Shown: positions 23,241-36,060 of the stretch, one piece after another
Layout of the letters: the number at the start of each line of letters is the position of its first letter
How positions within the stretch are numbered: the first letter of the stretch is position 1
From: Fomitopsis serialis
Lineage: Eukaryota; Basidiomycota; Agaricomycetes; Polyporales; Fomitopsidaceae
Length of the DNA stretch: 64,000 nt
NCBI RefSeq assembly: GCF_022376445.1
Contig: NW_025954991.1
Location: 310,001-374,000 of the forward strand
Reading direction: 5' to 3'
Position numbers and translations under genes: made by a program
Notes under the pieces: generated by a model
Database searches by the model: none
Told to the model about the DNA's origin: nothing
What the model saw: only the letters and a program-made list of their open reading frames with translations

Positions 23241-26200
23241 TCACCTCACCGCATACGCACTAGTCCGCTCCAGCAAGCCCTGCAACCGCCGCCCGAGCCT
23301 CTCACCCTCCATCTTGCGCTTCATCACCTGGTACGCTGGTGTCTTCTCCTTGGGCATCCAGTGCTTGCTCGCTTTCTCGCCCTCGCGTTTCGCACGCATG
23401 ACGGAAAGGTCAACCACGCGCGGGGACGAGGTGTAGTTGATGACCTCGCGGTAGAGAAGCTTGGACTCTGCCGTGAGCGTGCGGAGGGTCGGCGGGGGCG
23501 GCTCGTCCGAGTCGGAGTCCTCGGAATCAGAGAGCGTCGAGGGTACGAGCGGTGGCGTTGGCTCGCGGCTGACGGGCTCGCGTAACGGTGGTAACGACTC
23601 GATCTCCCGGAGCAGATCCTGGCCCTTGAGGTAGGAGTTCTCCGTACGGAAGTAGCGGACAGTGCCGCGGAGAGCGTCGATCTGCTCGAGCAGATATGAA
23701 GTTTCGAGGCTTCCTTCGACAGCAACCGTCTCTTGCTCTGCCGGCTGAGGTCCAGTGGCTATTGAAGAGGTCAGCACCATACCCTTGTCATCTGACTTCC
23801 TCAGAGAACTCACGTTTACTCTCTGTGGTAGTCACCGCGGCCTTGAGCTTGGCATTATCCTGCTCAAGGGCGTCTAGATCGGCCTGAAGCTGCTCCATCG
23901 CCTCCTCATACGCCCGCTCCTGCTTGCGGGCCTTCATCAACTCGTTTCGAGGTCAACGATCGTGTCGCCTGCTTCTTGCTTGCCTCGCTGCGGCGTTCCA
24001 TGAGCTCGATCTTGATACCCGACTCCTGGATCTGCTGGTCGCGCGTCCGGAGCGTGCGCGCGAGAGCCTGCAATTCGTCGTTGAGCTGCGCGACCTTGCG
24101 CTCGGCTTCGACGTTGATGGCGGTGGCAGCCTTGATATCCGCGACGCGGACAACCCAAGGGGAAGTGCCAGAGACTACGCGCACGGTGAGTGGGGAACCA
24201 ACAAATGTCTGCTGTCGACTTACTCTTGAGCACATTCTCGTTCTCCACCGCCGCAGGAAGCAACTTGTTCGCCTCCTGGCTGACCTGGGTGATAAAGTCC
24301 GCGACCGACTCCCAAGAAGAAACGTCGTCTTTCCGACCTTGCCCAACAGAGGCTCTTGCAGTCTGCTGCACGAACGCCAGTACGCTCGATAGCTTGAACG
24401 GTGTCTTATCCCCACGAACTTCGCCGAGATATGGCATAACTAGTTGCGCAAGCTATAGCGCATCGACCACAGTTAGTAGAGTGGGGCCAACCGATGTGCA
24501 CACGACTCACAGAGAAACCGAAGTTGACGAGTTCAGGAGTGAGGTTCGCTAGACCTTGAAGCTGGGAGACAAACTGCGCTTTCAACGCCGATGAATCTTG
24601 CGTGAGGTCCTCCAGCCTCTTTGTGAGTTTCCTGAAGACACATCAGTAATTGCACCGCGAGCGACTGGTGGTCTTACTTGGACAGAACCGGGCGCTTCTT
24701 GATTGGTCGAGCAGCCGTTGCAATGGCTCGAAGAACACAGCGTTCGGTTCCAGTTCACCAAGATCAACCTCGACATCTGCGCGATGCGTCAGAAGCCAGT
24801 ATTACGTGATATGACACTGCGTTACCTTCGTCCTTCAAGATAGCCGCAACTGACGTCTTGACAAGACCCACCGCGGCGGCAAACATTCGAAGTCATGATC
24901 GCAAGCGAGGGCCATGCCATGTTCACGCTCGCCCAGGTCGAACTCGTAGCCGTTGAAATACGTCTCCGCCAAATGATCAAACTGGGCCTGCATCCTGCAC
25001 TCTAGTATCAGCACTGGCTGAAGCCTTGAATGAACGACAGAAACCGTACTTCGCTGCATCGTTCACACATTCCACGTCCCGGAACTCTTCGCGACGAAGC
25101 AGATCGATATGCATGTCTATGCGCTTCTCCATAGGTGCGATGTCTGATACATGCGGCCGATGTTCAGGAAGGACTCGACGTCGCATCGGCGCAGGACCGA
25201 GGCAAATCGTTTGCAAATCGTGGACAAGCTGGACAGGCGTCCTCGCATCTTTCGCACACATCAGCTCGGCGGAGCATCGATAGATGAGCGGAAGGTACGC
25301 ACCTCACAGACACCACAAGCACGCTAGACACAGCTCCGTTAAGAGACTCGGGCAGGTTATGGTTCTGAGCAGCCACAGTGTTGATGAGGTCCAACTTCAG
25401 CGCCAGCCGCTGGAAGAACAGGTAACAGCTTGTCGCATCCGTGTCCGACTCGACATAGACCTGCGGTAGGTACGGTTGTATGATGCTGAGCAGCTCGTGA
25501 GCCTCCTTGGCTCGATGCGCTTGATCTCGAGGTCGATGTGGCGGCCTGATTCTTGGAGGCGCTGGACTGCAGTTAAGGTTGAGCGACATCATTGCGGCTG
25601 TCTGTGAGGCTGCCGTGACGGATTCTTGTGGGCATTTTGCGTTTCTGCCCGGAGCGTGTCCAGCTCCCTGTCATCTAATCAGCAAGCATGCCATAGAGCA
25701 ATAGATAGAACACGAACGTCTGGAGCTGCATTACCAGTTCCCTGAACCGGACGATAGTACCCTCGAGGTCCTGGCACGCTTCCTCGAGGGAGGCGATCTT
25801 GGCTGCCTGCTCCCGAATCAGCGTCTCTTTTGCCTCTGTTGACAAACAGTGAGCAGACGGTCAAAGAGACTTCATAACGAGCAACAGACCGATCTCTCCT
25901 GCATCGACTTCTCCGTCTCGACGTGATTCTCCTCGAGCTCATCGTTAAGTTCCCTGAGCGCCTCTAGGTCCTCGATGGTAATGCGCATTTCTTCGATTTT
26001 CTACGCCGCGGGACCCTTAACTGTGTACGCAGCCACGCTAAGTACAATCTTACTTACCTCGCCGAGCATGAGGTTGCGCTCCGTGAGTGTACGAGCATCT
26101 CTTCCGCACCCAGGGCATCGTCAAGTTGCATCTTCAGTTCTCGACCTGCACCTCGGCGTTGGTCAACTTATAGAGTGCCTCCTCGTGTTGCGCTGTGGCA

Positions 26201-27808
26201 GTCGTCAGGGTCATACTGCAGGAGGAGAGCATTTGCGCCCACCTTGCAATTCGTCAAGAGTACCGACGTCCTTCTCCATCTCAGCGATCCGCTTGCGGTT
26301 CTCGATCTCACTCTCTGACGTGATATCGCGTAGACTGCATGAAAACAGTCAGAAAACGGGCATGCAATAGTAGACATTGACATACCGGACGAGTGCTTCC
26401 TTGAGACGTTCATTCTGCCTCTCCAGCTGCACGTAAGCCAGAGACTGCTTGATGTTGTTCTCTCCACCGTTGCCTTCGCCTTCGCCTGTCCGTAGGTATT
26501 CGTGGTGAGCAATAACACAAAGCAAGACCAAACAACGAGCGCACCTCCGCCCTCCCTCACCACCTGCAGCTCAACCTCCACCACCGCGAGCTTCTCCTTC
26601 ACCTCCTCCAGCTCCGCCTCGGCCAGCTCCGCCCTCTCCTCGGCCATCTCCTTGTCCAACATCGCCATCTCCAGCTGCTCCTGCGCGTCCACGATGCGGT
26701 TGTCCGCGAGCGACGCGAGCTGCTGGGAGTCTGCGAGCTCACGGCGCGTCGCGATAAGCTCTGTCTGCTGCTGCTGGAGCTTCGCCTGCAGTTTCGGGCG
26801 GAGCGCGACGAAGGACTCGGCCTCTGCCAGGCGCGTCTCGAGCTCGCGGACGTGCCGCGCGTCGTCGGCGCGCTTCGCCTCCAGGACACGGATCTTGGCG
26901 CGGAGCTCTTGTGACTCGTCGTCTGGTGGTGGTGGCGCTGAAGGTTTCTAAGAAGTGGATGCTATAGCGGAAGACGGTCTCACGAGAGCGGAGAAGACTC
27001 ACGACTGGTGTACTTGGTCGCTCTGGCTCTTGAATTACGACGGGAGACAGTGGCTCTGGAGAGTCCCCGGAGACACGGCGTAGGGACGATGGAGGCTGGA
27101 CTGAGTGCCCGGACACCGACATGGGCGACGGTGCGAGACCTTTCGGGAAGAGCTTGGCCGGAGCATCTCCAGCAGCAGACTCGAAGCTGCCCTGGCGGTG
27201 GAGGGTCGGGCTAGCTCCCGGGTTGATAGAGGACCTCCGCGACAGCGGGGCGCGAGAATTAAGGGAGAGTGTACTAGTGCGCTTCGTTGGTGAGCCGAGG
27301 CGCTGGGCTAGGGGAGAGGTAGGGAGTCCGGCGGGTTTGCAGGGCTTGTGGCTCGTGGCGAGGAGGACGCGGTACGTCCTGGCGATGAGGGAGCGGTCCG
27401 ACCGGGAGATGCAGGAGTCAGGCGTGCTCGTGCAGAACCTGTACTCCCTGTTCTTGCATGTCCGAGCCCTGGTCTCGCCGCTATAGGCTAAATGGGCCGT
27501 GTGTGAGCATGCCACAGGTTTCTGGAAGAACTCACTCGTCACAGCAGACGTACAGCAGCTACAGGCGGCGGCTCGACCGCGACGACCTTGACCTGGCTCG
27601 GCCTCACGAAGACACCATAATTCGGCTTGCACGTGAAGTACTTGATACCCTGGATGATCCCGTCGTTCTTGCCATTCCGCTCGAAAAGCTCGATACCTAT
27701 CCACTTGCCCTGGGAGAAGGAGGTCGTTCCACAGAACCGCACGATCCCGCGGCCGGACGGGACCTCGACCTGCGCGCCGAGAGGCGGATCCTTCGCTGTT
27801 GCAGCCAT
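23241..27808 (-). CDS. dynactin p150 large subunit (DCTN1/Nip100/ro-3 family), frame-broken as sequenced
   Basis: Dynactin's large subunit links dynein to microtubules. The start is ATG 27808. The first exon encodes a CAP-Gly domain (GTTSFSQGKWIGIEL, then KPNYGVFVRPSQVKVV). A Ser/Pro-rich linker follows (about 27450-27000), then a long coiled coil (about 26940-25780), then the dynactin-specific region (CKRFASVLRRCDVESFLN and APMEKRIDMHIDLLRREEF near 25250-25060), more coiled coil, and a C-terminal tail ending at 23241. The frame is lost by single missing bases near 27336, 26140, 26091, 25626, 25570, 25541, 25511, 25180, 23965 and 23943. Each sits where the family sequence would continue after adding one base. 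Loss of a core dynein cofactor would be surprising, which favours sequencing deletions. The gene is divergent from the histidine kinase. Confidence 0.88.
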
Positions 27809-29664
27809 GCTGATTGATGACCACAGCTACCCCGCCCCAGGTCAGACGGTGATAGTGCGCAGTGAGAAGCCTGAAGGACGTGAATGAACGGAAGTATTGA
27901 AGTAAGTATGTAGACCAGCGCGTTCGCCGTCCGACGACTCAGGCGAGCGCCAAGGCGTGTCGCGCGGTAGGCGCCTGGTTACCATTTACGGCAACTCTTC
28001 AAAGTCCAAAGCTTCATCAAGTTCATGATCAGCGTTGCTTCAGTCACGCTGCAGTTAGGACGTAGGAGCCTTGAGCGTGAGCTTGAGGCCCTGCGGACCT
28101 AGTTCTTTTGAACCAGTAGCAATTCAAGCCTCACTCTCCTCGATTAAGCATTTAACAGCAGGCATCATGAATGAATTGACCACCGCGAGGAACAATCGAT
28201 TGGAATTCGATTTGTGCTGCCAGACTTTCAGGCTCCTTAATATGCTTACACAAGTAGCGAGGATCCTGGATTCGGGACACCTGAAGTTAATTTATCCTCA
28301 GTCTATGTAGTAATGTGTGAGCCCCTTATAATAACGGTAAGCTTCAAGTTGCTGGAGGTCTTTGATCTGAATATCACACACGGGTGCGAGTAAATGCCAA
28401 GTAGTAGTAGGGCCAGCGCGCGGCAGCGAGATTCATTTGGATTAGTGGGCAGGTTGCAATGATCCGCGTAGCCTTCAGCAGCCAGTTGCGGAGCGGGAAT
28501 ATGAAAATGAGTGAAGTTTGCGCAGCGAACTTTACCAGTAGATCCCGAGTGAAGCCCTGACAAGTAAGTACGTACTGTACTGGCGGCCGTAGCATGCATA
28601 CCGGGCTTTCTCGCGCAGACCCTCTATAGTGTCACGATGCGCCATGTACACCATTCCGTATGTCCTGCAGATTTCGAGCGTTAAGTTGTCTGTGCATATC
28701 CTGCTTTCGGAGGCGGATCATCAATATCAACGTCACCTTTACGTTGAACCCAATGGTATGTCGGATCGCCGGCGTGATCTGAACCAACGTAGAGGCGGTT
28801 CGGAAATCTTACGTGCAGTCCTGCATGCCTCCCGTTACCCCCTGTTGTACTTGCTGTACTTGACAGGGGCCTTCTGATCAAGGCTCCTAACTCCATTCGC
28901 ACCCGTCGCACGGAGGTAACGATTTGAGCGGGAGTCCCTGAGGCCAGCGACGGCGTGACAGCGGAAGCTAACCTATTCGACCTTTGGGTAGGGCAATTGA
29001 AAATATTACGTTGCATTAAAGGGGAATGAGTGTGACTGACTTGCACTGTGAAGCATCGTCACATTACGTACCGCAGTTGTTCCAGCCTGAGCGAATTTGA
29101 AGTGGGCACCGGCATGCGCAGGACGTTACGTATACGATCCTCCGACTCGACTCTCGGTGCGTTACACAAGGTTCCACAAGTGGTTGGATCTTGATCCGTC
29201 GCGTGGGAAGCCTAGACCGGTCTTTGCCGGGACAGGCCGATGACGTCGTGGTTGACTGGGACGCTCAGCTCAGCGCCATTTGGACGGCAGTCACGGCATG
29301 GACGTTGTATCTTACCTGAGAGTAAAAATGGTACTAAGGTACACGGCGACCAGCACAAGGAACTGGTGTACGGAAAATATATGACAAGACAGCCCGCAGC
29401 TGAGCGCTGAGGCCTCGCTGAGGCACGGCGCGGAAGCGGTGGCGGATCCGGGAAAGAGAATTTGGGATGAAAGGGGGACGCTGACATAAGCAAAGGACAT
29501 TCCGTCATGGTTCTCAGCCGTGGACGCAATAGCCATGCCGCGTTGGCCATCTGTGTTACCCAGGTACCCTCACTAGCGCAGCACTGAGGCCGACTGGCCG
29601 TTTCTCTCACCCTTATGCCTCCAGATCCCGAGAGGCAGCTCGTCCCCCAGTGGACCCCCGAGGC
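27809..29664. other. 1.9 kb divergent intergenic region
   Basis: It lies between the start codons of dynactin and the histidine kinase. I found only short frames with no recognisable product, and no repeats or RNA gene boxes. Confidence 0.45.
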
Positions 29665-32600
29665 ATGTCTCCCCTCGCCATCCCCCATGTGTTCACCTGC
29701 TCATTCGATACTCAGCTCGTCGTCCTCTCCTATGCCATTTCGTGGCTCGGCGCGTACACCAGCACCCAAATCGTCATCCACGCCAAATATACCCGCAGCA
29801 AATGGGCGAAATGGTTCTGGACGTTACTGGCGAGCCTTGCGTTCGGGTTCTGCGCAATATGGTCAATGCACTTTGGTACGTGCTACATCTTGGTTGACTC
29901 GTTGAACTGCCTATCTCCGTCGGATTCGTTGTCTCTGCAACTTTCTTGCCTCTCTTTTCCATCTCTGGCTTGTCCAGTTGTCCGTGCCCTTGGCATGCAT
30001 GCGTTCCCCTCCGCCATGCGACCGCTCGAAGGACCTCTCGGGGGACAGTCGCTCGCAGGTGCACGACTCTGCGCGCATGCACTTCTGGGGCATTGTCTAC
30101 GACTTCGTACTCGCTTGCCTCGCAATAAGCGCCCGTACCACTCGTATCCGCCGAGCTGGTGATGCTGGCGGCATGACAGTAGAATGCGAGTGATAGCCGT
30201 TCATGACACCCTTCATTTCCGCTAGTTCGCCGTAGGATTTGAACTGCAGCGAGCCTGTCGCATTTGCTCGAAGTTTGAGCCTCATGCACCGCAGATCGAC
30301 TGGCTATGGCACGGAAGTGGAATGGCTTCATAATTACCCGCCTTGTCGTCGCTTCACGCCAAGTCCCGTTCAGACACTTCTATGTTCTCCCCGCCTTGTC
30401 CCCGAGCGGGGGAAAGCTTTGTGGCCCTTGATCTGCAGTGAAGGCCCAGTTCACGTCCATCCCAACCACCTTCAGCTCGAGACAGGCTACGTATGGGAGA
30501 CTCTGCTCAACTCTGAATCCTTTGCTCGCAGAGGAAATGGCAATGTCTTCTCAATCTGTCCGTCGTATCATGTTCTGAGGAGCTGTAGGCCCGCGATAGG
30601 TCCTTCCTCAGCGGATCTGCAGCGAATCTGCGCTGCATTGCTATCAAAGCCGTCGTGTCTGTTGCACAACTCGTAGGCGTCATATCGGAGGTGCAATGAT
30701 CCGTTGGGATCATGACGGCTGCACAGAGTGTTTGACCCGTCTTTCATATGCTTGCTTGTGAGTGCGTACCCGGCTCCACTCTCTGCAATTGATTCATTGT
30801 TTGTCTCTCATCGTTCATTTTTCAACACCTCTTCCTCCGTTTTTGGCTCTCACTACATGACGCATACATTGTACTCACACCATTCCACAGTGGGGATGCT
30901 TGCCTGTCGAATGGATATCGCAATCGGATTCGACCCTTCTCTGACAGCCCTCTCCGCGATTGTCGCAGTCGCATTCACCTTCGCAGCTCTATCTAGTGCC
31001 TACGTCACGGACGCCATTGAAAAGTCGCATTTTGCCCGTACAGTTGTCATCGCTGTCCGTACCTTGCGCAGATGGATGTTCTCGTGTTGTCCCAAGTGGG
31101 ATATCGAGGCAGGCTACGAGCAGCTGAGCAGCGAGGAGGACGAACGGCCTCCGCGCACATCACAAGACGTCCTGTCCCAGCAACTGAACGAGGACGCCGA
31201 CATGGACTTGTACAGTGACGACCCCCTCGACTTCGCAATGCAGCACGACGGCGGCAGCAGCGCCTTCTACGAGCCGGAGACGGCGCCGCCGCACGCGCCG
31301 ATCTTCTTTGAGCCGCCGTTCCGAGCTGGGGCCGCCCCAGACGTTGTTCAGCGCGAGCTCATTGCACAACGCGGACGACCAAGAGGACCAACGGCGATGA
31401 CCCGAGCGAGCACCCATCCGGTCGCGAGGAGCACGACGCTTCAGTCACCCACGCTAGTCCGGCAACGGTCCCTGCCCCGGCCGACGGGGGCAAGCCAGGA
31501 CTCGTCGAGCACGTCGAGTACGCTTTCGTCGGAGCTCTCGTCGGATTCGACCTCTCATCATCGCCCGCGCGCGAACTCGGGTACGGGTAGCGCACTAAGC
31601 GGGACGGCGACACTGCAAAGCAACGCGAGCGGAGCCACGAGTGGCAGCTCGGGGAGCTCGGGGAGTTGGGGCGACGTGCACGTCGGGCTTAGTAGGGAGG
31701 CGAGGATGCGGATCAAGGCGAGGGCGAGGGATCGGCCTGCGCCGGTGTTTGGATGGAAATACTGGATTGGTGTACAATGGAGGACGATCACGGCGTTGCT
31801 GGTTGCTAGAGCGGCGGTATGGGGGCTCGCGCTGGTGATGATGCATTACTGCGGTAAGCTGGTCGTTCTTACGTTTTTGGAGTGAGCATTGGTGGCTGAT
31901 TATGCACGGCGTGAAGGGATGTGGGCAATGATCATACCTGGCGGCCGGATCTCCTGGCATATGGGTATTGTGGCCCTGTCGTATGTCGTTGCGTTTGCGG
32001 TGTGCCTCATCGCATGCACTACTATGGAGCATATGGAGGTGCATTTCGCTCGGCAGGTTGCGTTCAGCACCATTGCTGCACTCGGGGTGTGCTCAATGCA
32101 TTATACCGGTGCGCATACAACCACATATGTCTTTCCCTAGCATGCTGATTTCTCCCGCAGGCATGGCCGCCGCAACCTTCTACACCTACAACCCTCCCGC
32201 GCCTCCAGGCCAAGCAGGGTACCCCAGCTACCTGCCCATGACCATTGTTGGCGTGGCCGTCTCCGTGTGTGTCGTTTCCAATCTGATCCTTGCGCACAAT
32301 GCCATCATCGCGCGAAACAAGATGGCGGAGATGATCCTGACGAAGCGGCGGCTGTGGCGGATCATGGCGGAGAAGGAGGCGGCAGAGCAAGCGACCGAGC
32401 TGAAGCAGCAATTCATCAGCGTTGCGAGTCATGAGGTGCGTATGAAGGGTGTAGATGACGTTTTATGCTCACGTCGAGGAATGCTTGGTAGATACGGACT
32501 CCGCTGCATACAGTCAACGGGTACTGCGAGTTGATGGCACGGACGCCGCTGGACGAAGAGCAAGAACTATACGTCTCAAGCATCCAGCAAGCGTGTCACG

Positions 32601-34522
32601 CCCTCAATGTCATCGCAGGGAACGTCCTTGGTAAGCATTCTCGCACGGCCCATCCATGCCGTTCCACATACTGATAGGACAATGCAGATTTCAGCAAGGT
32701 TCGTAGGCGGGCGAGGTAGCGTGGCTCACCTGCTTATTTTTGCCTCCGTATAGCTTGATCGCAACAACGCAGAGTTGTCTGCCAAGCCCGTGCTCATGAA
32801 GCTGCGCAAGGTCGTCGAGGACGCCGCACGGATACAGCCCAACCAGCCAAATGTAGAGATTGTGGTGTCGGTTGCCGACGATGTGCCAGATACAGTGTTC
32901 TTGGATGATACGTACACATTTCGGGTAGGTTGCTCATCTAGTAGCCGTTTGTGGCGCGCCATGCTGACAGCCGATATCTTATTTGTAGGTCCTCATGAAC
33001 GTGAGCTCTAACCATGACAAGGGCCACAGTCTTTCGACTGAACTTGACTTCCCTCAGCTCCTCTCCAATGCGCAGAAGTTCTGTGAGAAGGGCTACATAT
33101 GCGTGGTCGTGCGATTGCGTAAGCCAGGCCAAGTTGTCTTTCAAGTACGCGACACGGGCGTCGGCATTCCTGCAAGCTTTCGCGGCGCGCTCTTTCAGCC
33201 TTTTCGGCAGGCGGACCAGTCTCTTACGCGTCAAAAGCAAGGCACGGGACTTGGACTGAGCATTGTCAAGCACCTGGTGTCCCGCATGAACGGGTCTGTC
33301 GATGTGGAATCCGTTGAGGGAGAGGGAAGCACGTTCAGCGTCAGGTTACCCATCGGTCTCCCCGGCCAAGATCAAGGGACTACGGAGGAGCCGCTCTTGG
33401 ACATTGTAAGCGAGCCACCGCAAGCATCGAGCCGCAAGCGGATACGGGTCGTGCACAGCGACAAGCGCGTCGAAGCTCTGTTCGTCAAGCTCTTCGCCGA
33501 CCATGGTTACGCGTCGGTATATGGACTCCAGGAGGCGTCTGTACAAGAGATTGTACGAAATGCCGATGCAGTATGGGCGGATATCGAGAGCATCTCCTCG
33601 TCGGCTCTCCTACGTGCGCTTCTCTGCGCTCAGACGTCTCGTCCATTTCCTGTATACGTCTTGCATACCGACTCGCACGATATGTCCGTTTTGGAGCCCG
33701 AGCTGAGCGCGGCGGAGAATGCGGTATTTCTCAAGCGGCCACTTATCCTGCATTCACTGAGGGAGGTCCTCGAGGCTCCCGAGGCCCACATGGGTGGGCA
33801 TCTCCAGAAGGAGGCGCCGAAGGTGCGGTTCGCGATCCCGGTGGATGCGGAGGCGGTCACTGCGTTGCGAAAGGAGAAGTTCGTAGAGAGGTCTCCGGGT
33901 TCTGAGAAGGCGGAGGAGGGCTTGGAGGTGATCGAGATGGAGCCGAAGAGGAAGGATGTCGTGTTGCTTGTGGAAGACAATATGGTGCGTGGTATAGTCG
34001 TGTCCGGTCCGTCAGGATCACTCAGAAGGGCATGTAGGTCAACCAGCGGCTAGGATGCAGGCTGCTGGAGAAGCTCGGATACGAGGTCGTCGCCGTGAAC
34101 GATGGCCAGCAAGCTGTCGATGCGGTTAAGCAACAAGCGTTCCATAGCTGTCTAATGGACTGTCAGGTAAGCGGTCACCGAGTCCTCGGTAGACGGTATG
34201 TGCTGATAGTAGACTTGAGATGCCTGTCATGGATGGGTTCTCTGCCTGTCGGAGAATCCGAGACATGGAACGTGAAGGCGCAATCTCAGGGCACCTGCCC
34301 GTCATTGCGCTGACGGCAAATGTCACGAGCGAGAGCGAGCAACGATGTCGAGAAGCAGGGATGGACCACTTTTTGCCTAAGCCGCTTGTCATGGCAGGTG
34401 CGTTCTCTCGACTTCCATATTCATGGTGCGCTGCGGAGGTGCTAACGACAATATATATGGTAGACCTCGACGCTGTACTTAAAGCCCAAGGAAGGACTTC
34501 TCCGTACCGATCTACACTTTGA
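29665..34522 (+). CDS. MHYT-domain hybrid histidine kinase
   Basis: Predicted 1,088-residue membrane sensor kinase for phosphorelay signalling. Twelve exons keep one frame: 29665-29875, 30891-31853, 31917-32108, 32161-32435, 32492-32630, 32688-32698 (11 bp), 32754-32924, 32989-33000 (12 bp), 33058-33984, 34038-34166, 34220-34397 and 34464-34522. The N-terminus is an MHYT sensor with the repeated motifs WSMHF/VGMLA, MMHYC and SMHYTG among hydrophobic segments, interrupted by a Ser-rich cytosolic loop. The H-box is SVASHEIRTPLH with phospho-acceptor H546. N- and G-boxes follow (LMNLLSNAQKF, DTGVGIP, GTGLGLSIV). The C-terminal receiver has VEDN at 963-966 and acceptor D1008 in LMDCQMPVMDG. MHYT domains are proposed to sense diatomic gases through metal in bacteria; the ligand here is unknown. 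No frame lesions. Confidence 0.9.
29876..30890 (+). other. 1,015-bp intron inside the MHYT motif
   Basis: It is bounded by GTACGT and CCACAG and splits the motif WSMHF|VGMLA, so the join is fixed by the family motif. Other introns in this gene are 48-69 bp. The internal sequence has only short frames on both strands and no recognisable mobile-element ends. Confidence 0.7.
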
Positions 34523-35555
34523 TATCCCTCAGTATATGTATCCCGCACCAGTTCGTGTTGCTGTCATCTCGCCTCCCACTGTTACTACACATTGTCGCTG
34601 CTGTCCATCGCATTAACTTAAATCCTATTATCAGAAAACAACCTATCACGCATACACGGACTCGACATTTACTCATTTACTGTCTCAACCAATCAGTATA
34701 TATGCACCATATCTGTATCCCTTACTAGCTTCCGCTGAGAATGCATTCCCATGTATCGATCACTATCAGGGGTGTCTCCTCGCGTGTGTAGTACAGAACA
34801 GTGACAAATCACAGTCGTGATGTTATAATCGAACGGTACCGAAGAGCTGCGACGGGACTTGCTAGTTCCGAGCCAGGGGATTTTGTCTGGACGAAGTAGC
34901 GCATCATAGGAGACTCATTGACCGTGATGATGGTGAGGAGGCGGAGGAGGAGGCAATATGTTAAGTCTTTCGGCCTGCAGTCATGCTATGGTATTCACCA
35001 TCTACTCTTCGCAAATGATCTCGCGAACTGAATATTTTTACATGCTCGAACTGGCAAATTTGCGTGAGAGTGAGCCCCAGCCTCTCGCACATCGGTACTG
35101 CCTGGTCCTCTCCACTGGCAGCAGCGAAGACGAGACTGATGAAAAGGGAAACCCCATTGCCTGATATGGTAGATAAGGAGTCGTTGACACTCAAAGTCCT
35201 GTCACGTTCACCAGTCAGTCAACCTTTCGAAGTCGGGGCAATTTGCGGCAGAAACGACTCGGACATGTCTTGGCTATGTATAGCTCAGTGGGTGTCAAGG
35301 ATGACATGACAGCAGTGCAGTGAGGGATATCGCGAACCCGATCGAATGGGATCAGCTTGGCCCGGGCGTAATTATGGCGAAGAAGGCCGCTGCTCCGTGG
35401 CTGCTCCCGTTCAGATCAGTCGCCAGCCTGTCGCCTTCTCGTACGTCCACTGCAACATATAGTATCCTGTTTCTACAAGGCTTAAGCCCCGCAATCGCAC
35501 AGTCTGACATCACTGTACTTTACCACCACCTAGCTTACCGTGACCATCGCCCTCA
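34523..35555. other. intergenic, with the left end of the right-hand duplicated block
   Basis: From about 35190 on, this stretch matches the reverse complement of 6916-7260. Examples are TCGGACAT with the following AGCTCA and GGGTGTCAAG near 35265-35300, and TTACCACCACC near 35520. The part before 35190 shows nothing recognisable. Confidence 0.5.
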
Positions 35556-36060
35556 ATGCACGTCGCAACGTCCGCGAAGGTAGGGTCTGTTCTATCAGCC
35601 GGGTTATATAGACGAGCCTCGGACCTCTTAGCTGATCTTTTGACTGGCTTGCGTGGATCAGCAACAACAGGAACGCATAGCCGCGCTACAAGCGGAGGTG
35701 GACGAACTCCAACAGAAGTTAGGGTATGTGCACGCGGCCCTACTCACTATATCCGATAGTCACTGAGGAGCAACGTCGGTCACAGCGAGAGCGAGGATGC
35801 TGGAAAGTTAGTCTCAAGGCACATCAAGCTCTTGCATCGGTACAATGAGGCAAAAGATGCCGCCCAGGTGAGATGGCCGTCTCGCAATGGCGCATATATT
35901 CACTCCAACGGCTCATAATCCACAGATATTGATGGGTAGAGTACGTTGGCTCTCACATCCGTGGCTAGGATGATTGCTAATTCCTGCATAGTTGGCTGCC
36001 AATCGGCAGACTACAATCCGACAGATTCACAAGGACTACGGACTCACTCAAGATGACTAA
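35556..36060 (+). CDS. Swi5 recombination mediator subunit
   Basis: Predicted 83-residue protein from five exons: 35556-35579, 35662-35723, 35786-35867, 35926-35940 (a 15-bp microexon coding ILMGR) and 35992-36060. Swi5 pairs with Sfr1/Mei5 and stabilises Rad51 or Dmc1 filaments during recombinational repair and meiosis. The length is close to that of other fungal Swi5 proteins. The N-terminal coiled coil (ERIAALQAEVDELQQKLG) leads to the family signature SRHIKLLHRYNEAKDAAQ and the C-terminal block LAANRQTTIRQIHKDYGL. It is convergent with KTI13, 556 bp away. A diverged inverted duplicate lies at 6412-6915. Confidence 0.93.

Noticed and set aside
30000..30200. Second MHYT-like motif in the kinase intron (CCCTTGGCATGCATGCG)
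   Set aside because: The similarity to the LACRM region covers only a few codons and is out of frame with the exon. Chance is the simpler explanation.
29876..30890. Separate gene within the long kinase intron
   Set aside because: Frames are under 190 codons, have no recognisable domain or splice logic, and the flanking exons join exactly at a conserved motif.
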